DNA of 64,000 nucleotides from Icerya purchasi (lineage: Eukaryota > Arthropoda > Insecta > Hemiptera > Monophlebidae): NCBI GenBank assembly GCA_039619475.1, contig CM077115.1, forward strand, positions 142,240,172 to 142,304,171, read 5' to 3'. Shown here one piece after another: positions 22,050 to 34,500 of the stretch (position 1 is its first letter; each line of letters begins with the position of its first letter). Below the pieces are notes generated by a model, which searched no databases, was not told the DNA's origin, and was given only the letters and a program-made list of their open reading frames with translations. Both the position numbers and the translations under genes were made by a program.

Positions 22050-24931
22050 TTTTTTTTTTTTTTGGCTTAGCTTTCGCCATTTAGCCAGTTTTTTCCTTTG
22101 CTTAGCCCTGTATAGGGTGTTTTATAGAACTTTCTTATTTATTATTTCTAAGTTTCTATGTTGCGATATTTTATAAATTTATATATTAATGCCGCTAACT
22201 TCGACAGTGGATCTGCAATTATCCGTGTCACTGAAACCGGGAAAGTATGCAGTTCTGCTAAGGTTTCTGCTCTGAGTTTGTCTCTACCCTGCTCGTAGAC
22301 TTTACATTGCCAGATAAAATGATCTATTGAACCGTCTGTTTTACAACTACTGCATGTACTATCATTGATGATATTAATTTTTGCCAAGTGGACGGGGGTT
22401 TTGTTGTGTCCTGTTCTCAATCTCGTTATCGTCGCTATAAAGTCTCTTCCCAAGTCGTTCGCTCATTTAAACCAAGGGGCTCTTGGGACATACTTCTGTA
22501 TTCTTGAATAATCTTTCCCTTTTTGATCACTAATCTGTTGATACTCAGCGTTCCACTCGATTATAATGTGTTCTTTAATTATCGGTAAAAACTCCCATCA
22601 ATTTAATTTTTGAGCAATTGTTCTATCTACTTCGGTTCTTGCTAATCTATCTACTATTTCATTTCCTTTAATACCGCAGTGCGACGGAATCCACTTTAGC
22701 ACTATATCCGTGCCTGCCTGTTGTAAATTAAATGCTTGTCTTCTTATAAGGCATTCTATATTTGATGTTTTCTTGCCAATTCCGCGTGAAAGTTTATGCA
22801 GTACGGCCAAAGAGTCTGTTGAAATTAATATTTTTTGTCCGACGAATCTTCTAGAATATTCTAGGCTTTTTAATATAGCATATAGTTCCACCGTAAAGGA
22901 CGATCCTGCGTGTATCAGTCGAAAAATTTTAAACAGCTCCCGTCTGGGATAATAAAAGGCTGCAGTGTACCTATTTTGTCCCAGATCAAACGATCCGTCG
23001 GTATAGAAGATTTGATAATCATTGAAACGGGATTTTAATATGTTATTCATTATCAAACTGTTGTGATTTGACATTGGCTGATTAGTTTTAAGAAATTCTT
23101 TCGTATCTAATTCGACTCGTGGGCAGTAAAGCGATTCTTGGAAATCCATCCAAAATGGCGCCGGTTTAATGTTATTATAAATTTTTAGATCAAAGTAGTA
23201 GTTAAAACTAGTAAGTATTGGGGGAGTTGTAGTAAACCTCCAGTAATCCCGATTTTTTAAGCTGTCTAAGATGGGTATTTGTTTATTTATTGGATGAAAG
23301 CGATACTCTTTATTTTTTATGTAAAATTTGTCCATAGAATGTTTAAGGAGGAATTTAACCGGAGGTTCTGCGCATTCAGCATTGACTACGTGAACTGGTG
23401 TAGATTTCATAGACCCTAGGCAGAGCCGAAGGGCTCTGTTTTGAATAATCTGTAATTTTTTAATTTTTGTATTGTTTAAATTTAATATTGGGGCTGCTTA
23501 TTCTATGTGGGTCCGTATTATTGCTTTGTATATTGTTAGGAGCGAATATGGATGAGCTCCCCATTTTCTTCCTGTTAGGGCTCTTAATACATTGAGACCT
23601 TTCTCACATTTTTCGGTTATATTTTTAAGTTCATCGTTCCAAGACAATTTTGAGTTTAACTTGACTCCTAAATACTTGGCTGAGTTTTGGAAAGTCACGG
23701 TTTTATTACCTATTCTTATTAATGGATATAGCCGCATGATCTTCCTGGTCACTATTAGCCCCTGCGTTTTTTCGGCATTAATCTGAATGTGGAGCCTGTT
23801 TAACGTTGATGTTAATTTCTTTAGAGCCTCCGTCACTTTGCTCGTTTCCGTTTTTAGAGACCCCGCCGATGAGTATACCGCCAGGTCATCCGCATACTGA
23901 ATGACTTTGATATTTCGCCCTTGAATTTTTTCTATATCCTTTGTATATAGTGCGTATAGACATGGGCTGAGTAGACTCCGTTGAGGTAATCCCTTTCCCG
24001 AGTATACCGACTCATAGGTTCTTCCTCCCGATAACATAGTCAATTTTCTATTATGAAAATAGCTGTGTATCCAATAGGCAATTTTTTTAGAAATTCCTAA
24101 CTTAATGAGTATTTCGATTAGGGTATTAAGATGCACACTATCATATGCCGATTTGAGGTCAATAAAAACTATAATGGAATACCAGTTCTTAGAAAGGCTT
24201 ATTTGAAGGTCGTTTATTAGGGTTATTAGTGCATCTCCAGTGCTCAAGAATTTTTTAAACCCGTATTGGACCTTGGATGCTATTCCGAAGCGGTTGGCCC
24301 ACCATTCTATTCTGTATTTTATAATATTTTCCATCGTTTTACCTATACATGAGAGTAAGGATATGGGCCTGTATGAATTATGATCGTTTTTGTTTTTACC
24401 GGGTTTCAAGATCGGACAGATGTAATATTCTTTCCAAGTATCTGGGATATATCCCGTGTCTAGTGATTTATTAAAGAACTTTAATAACATATTTTTCACT
24501 TCGACTGGAAGCGTCTGAACAGCCCTATAGGGTATCCCATCCACCCCCGTAGAGGAAGTTTTCCGATGATCTAAACTTTTGATTAGTTCTGACCATGTGA
24601 TTTCTCTATCTAGCCAATTCGCAAATTTATCCGACGCCTGTAGTAGAGATCTTTGATCTAGAGGTTCGACGGGAGTTTCAAGCTTGTGCATAAATTGTAA
24701 GGACCAATCTGATAAATTAGTTTGATAATTATAGGCTAGTCGAGGATGGTTAAAACACCTTATTTTATGCCACAGATCTTTTGTGCTTAGGTTGGTGTTT
24801 ATCTTACTGCAATAATCTTTCCAGGCTAATTTCTTTTTTTCTTTAATGATCTTTTTTACTCTAGCCTGTTGTTCTTTAAAACCCACCAGTTCCAACACAT
24901 CTACAAATACTCCATTATCGCTAACTGCCAC
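22050..24931 (-). mobile_element. 5'-truncated RNase H LINE (left half of a head-to-head pair)
   Basis: The tail is a T16 run on the plus strand (22048-22063), preceded on the element strand by the stem TGGCT(22063-22067)...AGCCA(22083-22087) with a GAAA-capped inner hairpin. The endonuclease and ORF1 are missing; the element stops at about 24931, where a plus-strand I-like LINE begins. Confidence 0.85.
22148..24931 (-). pseudogene. LINE ORF2: reverse transcriptase plus RNase H plus zinc motif
   Basis: One frame runs the whole length with only three in-frame stops: TAA at 23498-23500 (Tyr expected), TGA at 22598-22600 and TGA at 22463-22465. RT motifs: NSYRPISLLS, VFIDLKSAYDSVH, GKGLPQRSLLSP and QYADDLAVY. 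RNase H motifs: YTDGSFD, FTVELYAI, STDSLAVL and GNEIVDRLAR. The C-terminus has TRLRTGHN and CSSCKTDGSIDHFIWQC. Same domain order as the 3796-5042 fragment. The N-terminal linker starts near 24900; upstream parts were lost at insertion. Confidence 0.9.
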
Positions 24932-24941
24932 CGGTTAAAAC
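24932..24941. other. Head-to-head junction between two LINEs
   Basis: The minus-strand RNase H LINE ends near 24931 and the plus-strand I-like ORF1 starts with ATG at 24942. No copy of AGTTGTT or other direct repeat is found here, so the plus element has no TSD of its own on this side. Confidence 0.7.
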
Positions 24942-26253
24942 ATGCCTACAAACGGTAAACCAGCTTTATCATATGCTTCTATCGCTCAATTCGATAAACC
25001 TCCTTCACGTGACCAAGCAATCGTCATCCACGTTAACAAAGATGATAAACTAAAAGACTGTATACAATGTATCGGTACCCTGATACCTCCGAAAGACATA
25101 TTATTTGCATCTCGTATATCGAATAACCGTATATGCGTGTACTTAGCTTCAATCAAAATAGCAGACGACCTAATTCAATCCCGCTCACAAATCACTGTAA
25201 ACTCTCGTATCCTAAAACTACGTAAACTGATCAATCCCGCTAAACGCCTAATAATTTCTAACGCCTCCCCCCACATATCCCACTCCGTCATCGAACGCAA
25301 ATTGGTGGATATCAATCTAAAACTAACAGCGACAGTTAGCTACTTGAAAGCTGGTATTACCGAAGACCAATACCGACATATATACAGCTTTAGAAGACAA
25401 ACTTATATAATTAATGACCCTGAAGAACCTATTCTAATACCTGCATTCATCCACATCGAGTACGAAGACGAGAAATTCACTGTATACCTCTCGGACAACG
25501 ACACCTACTGCAGTCTTTGCAAAACCAATGAACACTCTATCGCAAGGTGTACTATCAAAGATCAAGAGAACAAAATTAGGACGAACACTCGCGATCAAAC
25601 ACCATTCAACCACGTATCTGCGCCAACGACATCATCAACCAGTCTGCTTGCAGATCCGTTACTCAATGTGAATCTCTCACCAACTCCGTTGAACCTCCCT
25701 CCCGCGGCCAAACAGACCGTTAAAAAAGAAATTATGGATAATGTGACTACGACTACAGATGAAAATCAAGAAAAAGTCTATCGATCAACCCTCGATAAAC
25801 ACACAACAACTGAAAAATACATCGCCAGCAACACCAACTTCAACGAAGAGAGTATTATCCGCCAGCTCCTCTCCTGAAAGCACAGACACTAACTTGAGCT
25901 CCTTGAAACAGAAAGTTAAGAAAATAAAACCGATCGACACTGATGCCGCACAAACTAGGAACGCTTTACTCTCAGCATTGGATGCCATCGAAAGCCAATA
26001 TAAGACACTCCCAAACGCCCTCAGCTTCGATCAACTACTACAACTAATCCTAACGAACAAACCAAACCTTCCAGCACAAGAAATCGTCAAAACAATCACC
26101 ACCGAAGAAGTTAACATAGAAACTGTATCAATCCAGCTCCATACGGCTCACTCCATCGTGGCAGATAGAGGATTGAAAATCCGTATCACCAAACTAATCA
26201 CGAAATTGAAAACGACCCTGAATGGAGACGTCAATAACACAACGGAATATTAA
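24942..26253 (+). pseudogene. I-like LINE ORF1 with one frameshift
   Basis: The frame opens at ATG 24942 and carries the conserved ORF1 block (LRKLINPAKRLIISNASPHI, FRRQTYII). One CCHC-type knuckle (CSLCKTNEHSIARC) lies near residue 190. The frame then shifts by one base between about 25780 and 25860. The second part reads the conserved C-terminal domain (ALSFDQLLQLI; RGLKIRITKLITKLK) to TAA 26251-26253. C-rich codon use differs sharply from the AT-rich neighbouring LINEs. Role: RNA-binding Gag-like protein. The 5' UTR appears lost or extremely short at the junction. Confidence 0.85.
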
Positions 26254-29200
26254 CGGATTCTACAACAACCATGAAGAACTCCACCAACTACTCTCGCTCA
26301 AACAACCTATAATCACTTGCCTCCAAGAAACCCACCTCTTACCAAAACACAAACCGATGATAAGAGGCTACCAAATCTACCGCCAAGACTGCAGCAGAGG
26401 TCTCAAAGCATCTGGAGGAGTAGCTACCCTCATCCGAGACTCTGTTATCGTTAACCACTGCTCACAAACTCAATCAAACATCCAAAATGTGACCATTCGA
26501 GTCACAATCTGCTGCCGTCCTCAACTTGCGAACTTGACAATCTGCAACATATATATACCCCCTGATGAAGACCCAACTTACAACGACCTCTTCCACCTCA
26601 TTCATCAACTGCCTCAGCCGTTCATCATTCTAGGAGATATGAACGCTCATCACACCGCTTGGGGAGCTACTAGAAATAACAACAAAGGATACATAATCAA
26701 TAGAATCCTCCAGGACGACTGTCAACTAATTCTGCTAAACAACGGCCAACAAACCAGATTCAACAGCTCTAATGGAACCTTCTCTGCGATCGACTTGTCA
26801 ATTGCCTCCTCCGACATTGCTCACCGATTCAATTGAAAAACGCATTCCGACCTGTGTAATAGTGACCATTTTCCTATACTTATTCACATCTCCACCACCT
26901 CGATGAACCAACAACTTCCTACAACCCAAAGATGGCTTCTAAAAAAGGCGGATTGGAATAAATTCAAATCAGTTTGCGCCCTCCCACTCCCCAAACCATC
27001 AGCAGACATCGACTCCTGTATCCTAAACTTCAACCAACACATCCTACACGCAGCTGAAAACTCGATACCAAAATCCTCCGGCAGAATATCCACAAAAAAT
27101 GTTCCTTGGTGGAATGAAGATCTCAAACTAGCCATCAAAAATCGCATTAAGGCCCTTGCTAAGTTCCGAAAAACCAGACTCACAAGCGATCTCACCAACT
27201 TCCGCCGTTACCGAGCAGTAGCCCGTAGACTATCCAGGCAACTGAAGAAACAGAGCTGCAACTCCTTTATAACCTCTATAGACGAGCACTCTGACCAAAC
27301 CGAACTCTGGCGGAAAATAAGGATCCTAAACGGTGCTAAACAGCCCTTGAATGCAATCACCCTAAAAAAAGGAGATACTTACACGCAAGACTCTGACGGA
27401 ACCGCTAACCTACTTGGCTCAAGTTTTACACAGACCTCATCTGATGCAAACTACACCCCGACGTTCCTGAATTTCAAAAAAGCAGAAGAAATAAATTCCT
27501 ACGATGTAAACAGTGACGATTCAGAAGAATTCAACACTCCCATCACCATGCCGGAGCTCTCTAACGCCATCAAGCGCCTGAAGCCTAACACGTCACCTGG
27601 TCCAGATAATATTCCGTCTGCCTTCATCAAAAATCTACCCGATACCCTTAGAACAGAACTGCTGAGTATATTTAACTCAATATGGAAAGAAGGCACATTT
27701 CCCAAGATCTGGAGCAAGGCCATCACTATACCTATCTTGAAACCAGGAAAGGACCGCTTCCTACCAACATCATATCGACCCATTTCTCTTACCTGTGTCA
27801 TGTGCAAACTACTGGAAAAAATAGTCGCCATCAGACTGACCTGGTATCTCGATAAACAAAAAATTCTATCAAAAAACCAATGTGGATTCAGAAAGCAACG
27901 AAGCACTACCGACCACCTACTGGGACCGCAAAACGAAATCCTGCAGTCGTTTAAACACAATGAATACCTAGTAGCCATCTTCTTCGATATAGAAAAGGCA
28001 TACGACACCACCTGACGATTCGGAATCCTGAAAGAACTCACGAGTTTTGGAATCAGAGGGCGTCTGGCAAAATTTATCAATAACTTCTTAAATAATCGCA
28101 CGTTTATGGTCAGAGTAGGAAATACTCTTTCAAATGAATACCAACAAGAAAACGGAGTCCCTCAAGGCAGTGTCCTTAGTATCTACTGCTTCCTAATCCT
28201 GATAAACACTATCTCCGCAATCATTCCACTTCCTATTAACCACAGACTTTTCGCTGACGACTTAAACATAACTGTTAAAACTAAAAACCTACAGTTCGCA
28301 GAGAGCCTTCTCCAAGCATGCTTGGACAATCTAGCGAACTGGAGTGAACGCACGGGACTCAAATTCTCTGTCGAAAAAACGAAAGGCGTCATCTTCACGA
28401 GAAAACGCAAACACCGACCCGTAAGTCTAACACTCAACGATCAACAACTAAAGTTTTCGGAAGAAGCTCGTTTTCTCGGATTAATCTTTGACAAAAAACT
28501 TCGATGGAGAAACCACATCCTATCCTTGAAAAACCGAAGCCTTTCTGCACTGAACATACTGAAGATGCTGAACAACAGGAAATTCGAACCCAGCTGTTCC
28601 ACATTACTAAAAGTATACAAAAGTTTAATCCGACCAAAACTCGACTACGGTTGCATCGTCTACTCATCCGCCTCCAAAGGCCTGCTCCAAAGTCTTGACA
28701 CGATCCAAAATTCGGGCTTCCGTATAGCTCTACGAGCCTTCCGAACTACGCCTGCCGCCAGTATGCACGTGCTCGCCGGTATTCCTCCCCTGAAATACCG
28801 CCGGCAAACATTATCGGTCGATTACACCCTATCAATCTTAAGTTACCCGAACCATCCAAACCACAGCATTTACAGTCCATCAAACCCATTATACAGAGAG
28901 GGTACCCTCGCTGCCCAAGGCTACTTCAAATGTCATGACGAATTTACGCTGGACATCCCGAATTATCTACTTAAGCGCATGCCTTCCGTCGATCCACCGT
29001 GGAGTCCAAACCACCATGAAGGCACCATTTACATCATGATCTTTGATCACCTTCCCACGCTATCGACCAACGCCGCCGTACCAGTGTTACACCCAAGCGA
29101 ACTGAAGAAATACGCAAAATACAAAATAATGTCTAATTGGGAGGTTGAGTGGAACAGCAGCTATTCGAACAAACTACTGGCAATTAAACCGACGATTACT

Positions 29201-29500
29201 GACTGGACTTACGTTATAGGCAAAGCTGCATCAAACCGGGATATCGAATCAACCTTGAACAGAATCTATCTAGGCCATACTCTAACCACCCATGCATACC
29301 TGCTGGACCACCAGGAGCCTCCAGCCTGTACTCAATGCAATTGCCAGATCACAGTCAAACACATCATCACTGAATGCCCCATCTACAGTGCCGAACGCCA
29401 ACAATCCACACTTACAGACGATAACTCCGCGAATTTAAACATAAATAACCTATACAGACTTATTCAATTTATAAATATTACAAACCTTAAAATAATGTAA
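26222..29500 (+). pseudogene. I-like LINE ORF2, one frame with two in-frame TGA codons
   Basis: ATG at 26222 overlaps the end of ORF1 by 32 bases. Endonuclease: LQETHL (Glu), LGDMNAHH, FSAIDLSI and NSDHFP. RT: SYRPISLT, FFDIEKAYD, NGVPQGSVLS and LFADDLNI. The C-terminus has the zinc motif CTQCNCQITVKHIITEC. The frame is unbroken for 1,092 codons except TGA at 26834-26836 and TGA at 28013-28015. Both fall where the related ORF2 at 12882-15860 has Trp (NW before the SDH motif; FDRIW). No RNase H domain is seen. Family role: endonuclease nicking and target-primed reverse transcription. Confidence 0.9.
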
Positions 29501-29574
29501 ATAACCTCACCCGAGGTGATAGCCCCCTCCCTGGCAATATGTACCTCGTAAATAATAAAATAAATAAATAAATA

Positions 29575-29581
29575 AGTTGTT
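29575..29581 (+). repeat. Target-site duplication, right copy (pair at 22043-22049)
   Basis: AGTTGTT follows directly after the (TAAA)n tail of the plus-strand I-like LINE. Confidence 0.8.
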
Positions 29582-29734
29582 ATAAATATACAGAATTGTT
29601 CATCTTCATATTTGATGATAATTGATTTTGGTATAACAACTTGATCTATCTTATCAGATGTTACATAAACTTGCCTATGGAAACTCAGGATATGCTTAAA
29701 TTTTTCTTCAGTGAGGCCAGCTTTAATAAAAGTG
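29582..29734 (-). pseudogene. I-like ORF1 fragment, central part
   Basis: On the minus strand the frame reads KAGLTEEKFKHILSFHRQVY then IKYEDEQFCIF, the counterpart of KAGITEDQYRHIYSFRRQTY and IEYEDEKFTVY in the ORF1 at 24942. It continues without a frame change into 22042 once the inserted block is removed. Confidence 0.85.
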
Positions 29735-29743
29735 ATTGGGGAG

Positions 29744-30139
29744 TTTTTTTGTTTTTTTTTAAATTTTTTATTGGGCTTGTAAGCTACAGACGATTATCCA
29801 TCAAGAAGGAAGAACGTAGGACAAAAGGAAACTGAGTACACTAAGAAAGTTATTCGGGGGAAGGTGGAGACGGCCAGAACTACTATGGAGAGATAGAAAG
29901 GTAGTCAAAAAAGATCGGTACTAGAACTCGTGCAATTAACAGTCTGAAGGGAAATAAATGTGTAGACGAAAAAATATACAGGATACCTTAAAGTAAAGAA
30001 AAGCTCTCATGTCTTGTTAGCCGTTGTACCTGATTATAATATATTATATATATTTAAACTAAATGCGCGATGTGACCAGCATAAAAAGAAAAGTATTTTT
30101 ATCCATGTCTGCGATTGTTGGGCAGCACCCACAAAAAGA
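29744..30139 (-). mobile_element. Short retroposed sequence (396 bp) with poly(A) and 9-bp TSD
   Basis: A minus-strand insertion flanked by ATTGGGGAG at 29735-29743 and 30140-30148. Its 3' end reads CCAATAAAAAATTTA followed by an A-rich run, so it carries a polyadenylation signal. No coding domain was found in it. It could be a SINE, a 5'-truncated LINE 3' UTR or a retrocopy of a host transcript. It sits inside the host ORF1, splitting a codon block that is conserved in the other I-like copies. Confidence 0.7.
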
Positions 30140-30297
30140 ATTGGGGAGGTTAGTTTCAGATTAATATTGGAAAGAGCTTGTTCAAGTATGTAGTTCAGAA
30201 TATGTGGCGAAACATTAGACAAAACTATACGCTTGGATGGATTTATTAATTTACGTGTCTTAATATATTGGAGGATATGTAAATGGCTTACCATCTA
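30140..30297 (-). pseudogene. I-like ORF1 fragment, N-terminal part
   Basis: The frame reads TRKLINPSKRIVLSNVSPHI and NINLKLTSPI, matching the conserved block of the other ORF1 copies. The 5' end is lost to the right of about 30297, where no further ORF1 sequence is visible. Confidence 0.8.
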
Positions 30298-30689
30298 ATC
30301 TCATTTACAGTTTTCTGTTTTATAAAATTATTGAAAATCTAAAATCCACAATATACTTACTGGTAACATTGGAGTACATAACAGAGATAAATGTATATAT
30401 AAAAGATTAGAATGGTAATTTAATCGATTTTGGTAACGAGAAATTAATTTTAAATTTACACCTAACTAGTTTGAATTAGTTCTATGCAGTAAAATGCCTA
30501 TCATATACACGTATAATGCTAAAATAATATATAAGTAGCATTTGGCTTTGTTTTGACCGATAGAGAAACATATAAATACAAGTAAAAGTAAGAAATTATT
30601 AAGTAGAAAATGTATCAATATATCGAAATCATTGGGTTGCAGAGTGTTGGTTGAGTAAAAAAAAAAACATCAGTTCAGTGTAGTGCATA

Positions 30690-31102
30690 ATGGAACACAT
30701 TTTAGAGATTGAATCAGCTAATACAGCAGTTGATTTGACTATATCTGCCTATGAAATACACATGCATAAACTATATGCAAGTTCAAAGTTTGGTTCTAGT
30801 GATGAAGTAAGAATACCCATTCAACAAAAAGGTGTTATTACTCTACCATCAAAAAGTTGTCTAGTACTACAAGGAAATGTCACTCAATTAGTGGAATTTT
30901 CAATGAATGGTTCGCTCTTTTTATTCTTGGAACTACGGTATAAAATTATTGGAACTATAGTGGAGTGTACACGTCATCCAGGAATTACATATCTCATGCG
31001 GTAAATATTATGCTCAGAAAATATTAAATCAGACTATAATTATAGTACTTGCATTTTAAATCCATCAGATTTACAAATGTTTAGACGAGAGACAAAAACT
31101 GT
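30690..31102 (+). pseudogene. Polinton-type major capsid protein gene relic, 5' part
   Basis: ATG at 30690 opens a frame with EIHMHKLYASSKF, SDEVRIPIQQ and ELRYKIIG. These resemble the N-terminal part of the double-jelly-roll capsid-like protein of Polinton/Maverick elements (the DEIRIPIQQ and DEIRYE blocks, recalled from memory). TAA at 31002-31004 interrupts it, but the same frame continues to the BEL/Pao insertion at 31103. The 3' part resumes at 37270. The role in intact elements is forming the capsid shell. This copy is inactive. Confidence 0.6.
31098..31102 (+). repeat. Target-site duplication ACTGT, left copy (pair at 37265-37269)
   Basis: A five-base duplication typical for BEL/Pao integration; it directly precedes the LTR. 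Confidence 0.9.
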
Positions 31103-31504
31103 TGTTACGATATTTTCGTTAATATTCCGGAGGACCAAATTATATTTTTCGAATGAATTTTTCAAACCGGTCAATTAATAAATTGTATTTTAATCGAATA
31201 CGATTGAACGAATAGAAGTCTTAAAAAAGACTGTTTCTAAAATAATTTCAAAAAGGGTAAAACGAAATAATTACAACGAAATAACGACATACGAAAAGGC
31301 GAGACGCTAAAAGCGTATAACGAAGCGACATAACAAAACAGGTGAACGAAAAGCGACTAGCGAAGACGAACAACACGCCAACGAGCGCTGGCCAGTGGTT
31401 TATTTTATATTGTTTACATAACGAACATCTGGCTGCGTAAAATGAAAAATCTAACGAACGAATAATGACAAAATTAATAAATATATACTTAATATTTATT
31501 AACA
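31103..31504 (-). repeat. BEL/Pao 3' LTR
   Basis: Starts TGTTACGATA and ends ATTTATTAACA (TG...CA). It is nearly identical to the LTR at 36861-37264: I count only a handful of differences, clustered near 31347-31396 of this copy. The last codons of pol run into it. A polypurine tract (GGGCGGGAGTA on the minus strand) lies directly inside at 31505-31515. Confidence 0.95.
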
Positions 31505-34500
31505 TACTCCCGCCCGATGAGCTTGGGCTCATCATTAAACAAACGAACTAATTTGCAGATGGATCTACGCTTGATTCCGGTTTGAGATTTCACATCCGCA
31601 ACACGAACGTCACCATTTGGATCAGGGTAAGTCGTGACTACTACGCCCATGTTCCAGTCACCGGGACGTAATTGATCATCTTTAATTAATACTACATCTC
31701 CGACTTGTAGATTATTTTTCCGAGTAAACCATTTGTTACGAACTTGTAAGTCATTTAAATAATCCTTTCTCCAACTGTGCCAGAATGAGTTTAACACAGC
31801 CCTATGGGATTTCCATAATTCCATTAAATCTATTGATTCAGGTGGAACAATTGGATCAGAATTCATAGTTTCGGAAATTAAAGGTTTACCGATCAAAAAA
31901 TGCGAAGGGGTTAAAATCGCTGGACCGTCATCCGCATGAACTTTGTATGAAATAGGGCGACTATTCAAAATCGATTCTATTGCGGCAAAGATCGTAGAAT
32001 AATCTTCATAGGACATAGTTGAATTTTTAGTTGCTCGATTCAGATGATACTTTCCTATCCGGACAGCAGCTTCCCAAATGCCTCCATGATGTGGGCTACG
32101 AGGTGGTATAAATACCCATTCTATTCCACGGAAACTAGAAAAATTCAGCGAATCTCCAGTATTCAGACACAATTGATTTTTCGCGCCGACAAAATTTGTA
32201 GCGTTGTCAGAATGCACACGAGTAGGTGTGCCTCTTCGTGCAATAAAACGACTAAAACTATCGAGAAATTTTACACTCGATAAATCCGAAACGATTTCGA
32301 CATGAACGGCTCGTGTTACTAAACAAATGAAAAAAGCGGCATAGCATTTTCCAAATTTATAAGAACGATGAGCGATACACTTGGTTGTGAACGGACCACA
32401 AAAATCGATGCCTACGAAATCGAACGGCCTCGAATACGAAATGCGCTCCTTTGGCAGCTGACCCATTATCTGCTCCATAGTGACTCCTTTAAAGCGGGTG
32501 CATATCACACACTGAAATAGGATTTTTTTTACAGTTTTGTTTAATCCATCAGTTACCCAGAAACGCGACTTTATGAAATTAACGACGAATGTACGAGTAG
32601 CATGAAAATAAGTTTCATGTATAAATCGAACGTATAATTTAAAAATGTGACTTTTTGACGAAAGGATAATCGGATGTTTTACGTTGACGGAAAAATCGGA
32701 ACGCATTAACCGACCGCCTACACGTAGAATATTATTTTCGTCCAAAAAGGGACATAACCGTTTCAACGAGCTGTTTTTGACTAGATTGCCAAATACTTTT
32801 AATGAATGAATTTCCGTTGCGAAGGATATTAATTGAGAATTACGAACGAGCGAGACGAACGCCTGCTTTCTTTCAGCAACTGACAATATACTTGACTTAA
32901 TTCGTTGGTCGGGCGCTACTTTACAATTCGAATAAAATCTTAATAAATAACCGATAACATTCAAAACTTTCGAGTACGAAGAAAAATTTTCGAAACATAA
33001 AGTTAGCTTATTAACGTTAACTGTATTAGTGTACACTTGGTTAATTCGATACTCGGGCAATCGATAGACTTCTGTTTTAGCATTTAATTTAAGTGCATCA
33101 AAATCACTATGATTTTTAATAAAACTAGGTCCTTGTAGCCACAAGACGTTATTTAAAAATTTAGACGAAGAAATTCCTCTTGTACCTAAATCAGCAGGGT
33201 TTTCGCGTGTATTCACATAAAACCAACGGTCTACTGAAACTAATTTCGAAATGCTGGAAACACGATTTGCTACGAATTGGTTCAATCTTTCGAGCGGGTG
33301 GTTCAACCAGTTCAATACGACAGTAGAATCAGAGAATAAAAAAATATTACTCGAATTAATTTTTAAACTACGCGAAACTCGAACTATTAATTTTGATAAT
33401 AATAATGCGCTTTGCAGTTCGAGACGAGGTATAGTTATTTGCTTAATCGGAGCAACACGAGTTTTAGCGCAAATTAGCCTGGAAGATGATTCGTGCGAAT
33501 CGTCAAATCTAACGAGGAAAATTGCAGCACAGTATGCCTTTTCGCTGGCACCACAGAACCCAATTAAACGATCTTCACATTTACTAAGAGATGAAAAGGT
33601 GCGTGCAATTTTAAAATCTCTCAAATGAGCTAATTCATTATAATACGAACGAAACCTTTTACTAAACTGTTCTGGAATTGGTTCGTCCCAATTTAGTCCG
33701 AGTCTCCACAAATCTTGAAGGAAAATTTTCGAACTCACGGTAACTGGTGACGCCAAACCTAACGGATCAAAAATGCGACTTATTTCACTTAATAAAATTC
33801 TTTTGGTAATAACATCAGGTAATGTGTTTAAGTTTATCCTTATCTGAAATACATCATCCAGAGGGTTCCAAGTCAATCCTAAAACGTGTATGCTGTTTTC
33901 AGAAAATTCGAAGTTCTGTGTGGTTTCAACGAGCGAAGGTTTCAACGAATTTAAAAATATTGCAGAATTGCTCATGTATTTACGAAGAAAAAAATGAGCA
34001 CTCTCCAGAGTAGCATGTATAGATTTTTGTAGATGCATTACCGAATCCAAATTATCTCCTCCCGTTAGAAGATCGTCCATATAAAAATCTTCTTTTAAGG
34101 CTCATGAAGCATCAGGATCTGATTCTCGGATATCCTCGCTTAATATGCTTAAACACTGTTGCGCTAAGAACGAGGCAGACGCAGTTCCGTATGTCACTGT
34201 AGTTAATCGAAACTCTTGTATGGGTTCTTTAGTCGATTCTCGCCAAACGATTCTTTGCAAGTCGCGATCTTCTGGATGTATGAGAACCTGACGATACATT
34301 TTCTCTATATCGGCTACGAAGGCGAATTTATGAAAACGAAATTTAATAAGTAGATCGAATAAATCGGATTGAATTTTCGGACCTGTAGCAAGCAAGTCAT
34401 TTAATGAAAGTCCTGAGTCTGATTTTCTGGACGCATTAAACACAACACGAAGTTTTGTGGTCGTACTAGATGGACGAAGTACCTCACGATGTGGAATATA

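Larger units (their letters stand above)
24942..29574 (+). mobile_element. Nearly full-length I-like LINE (right half of a head-to-head pair)
   Basis: Contains ORF1, ORF2 and a 74-base 3' UTR. A stem CGAGGT(29512-29517)/ACCTCG(29543-29548) is followed directly by a (TAAA)n-type tail at 29549-29574, which abuts the right TSD copy. Two nonsense codons and one frameshift inactivate it. Confidence 0.9.

Noticed and set aside
26834..28015. UGA read as Trp by a variant genetic code
   Set aside because: Other elements in the window use normal TGG, and TGA serves as the real stop of intact ORF1 at 41788; simple mutation is enough.
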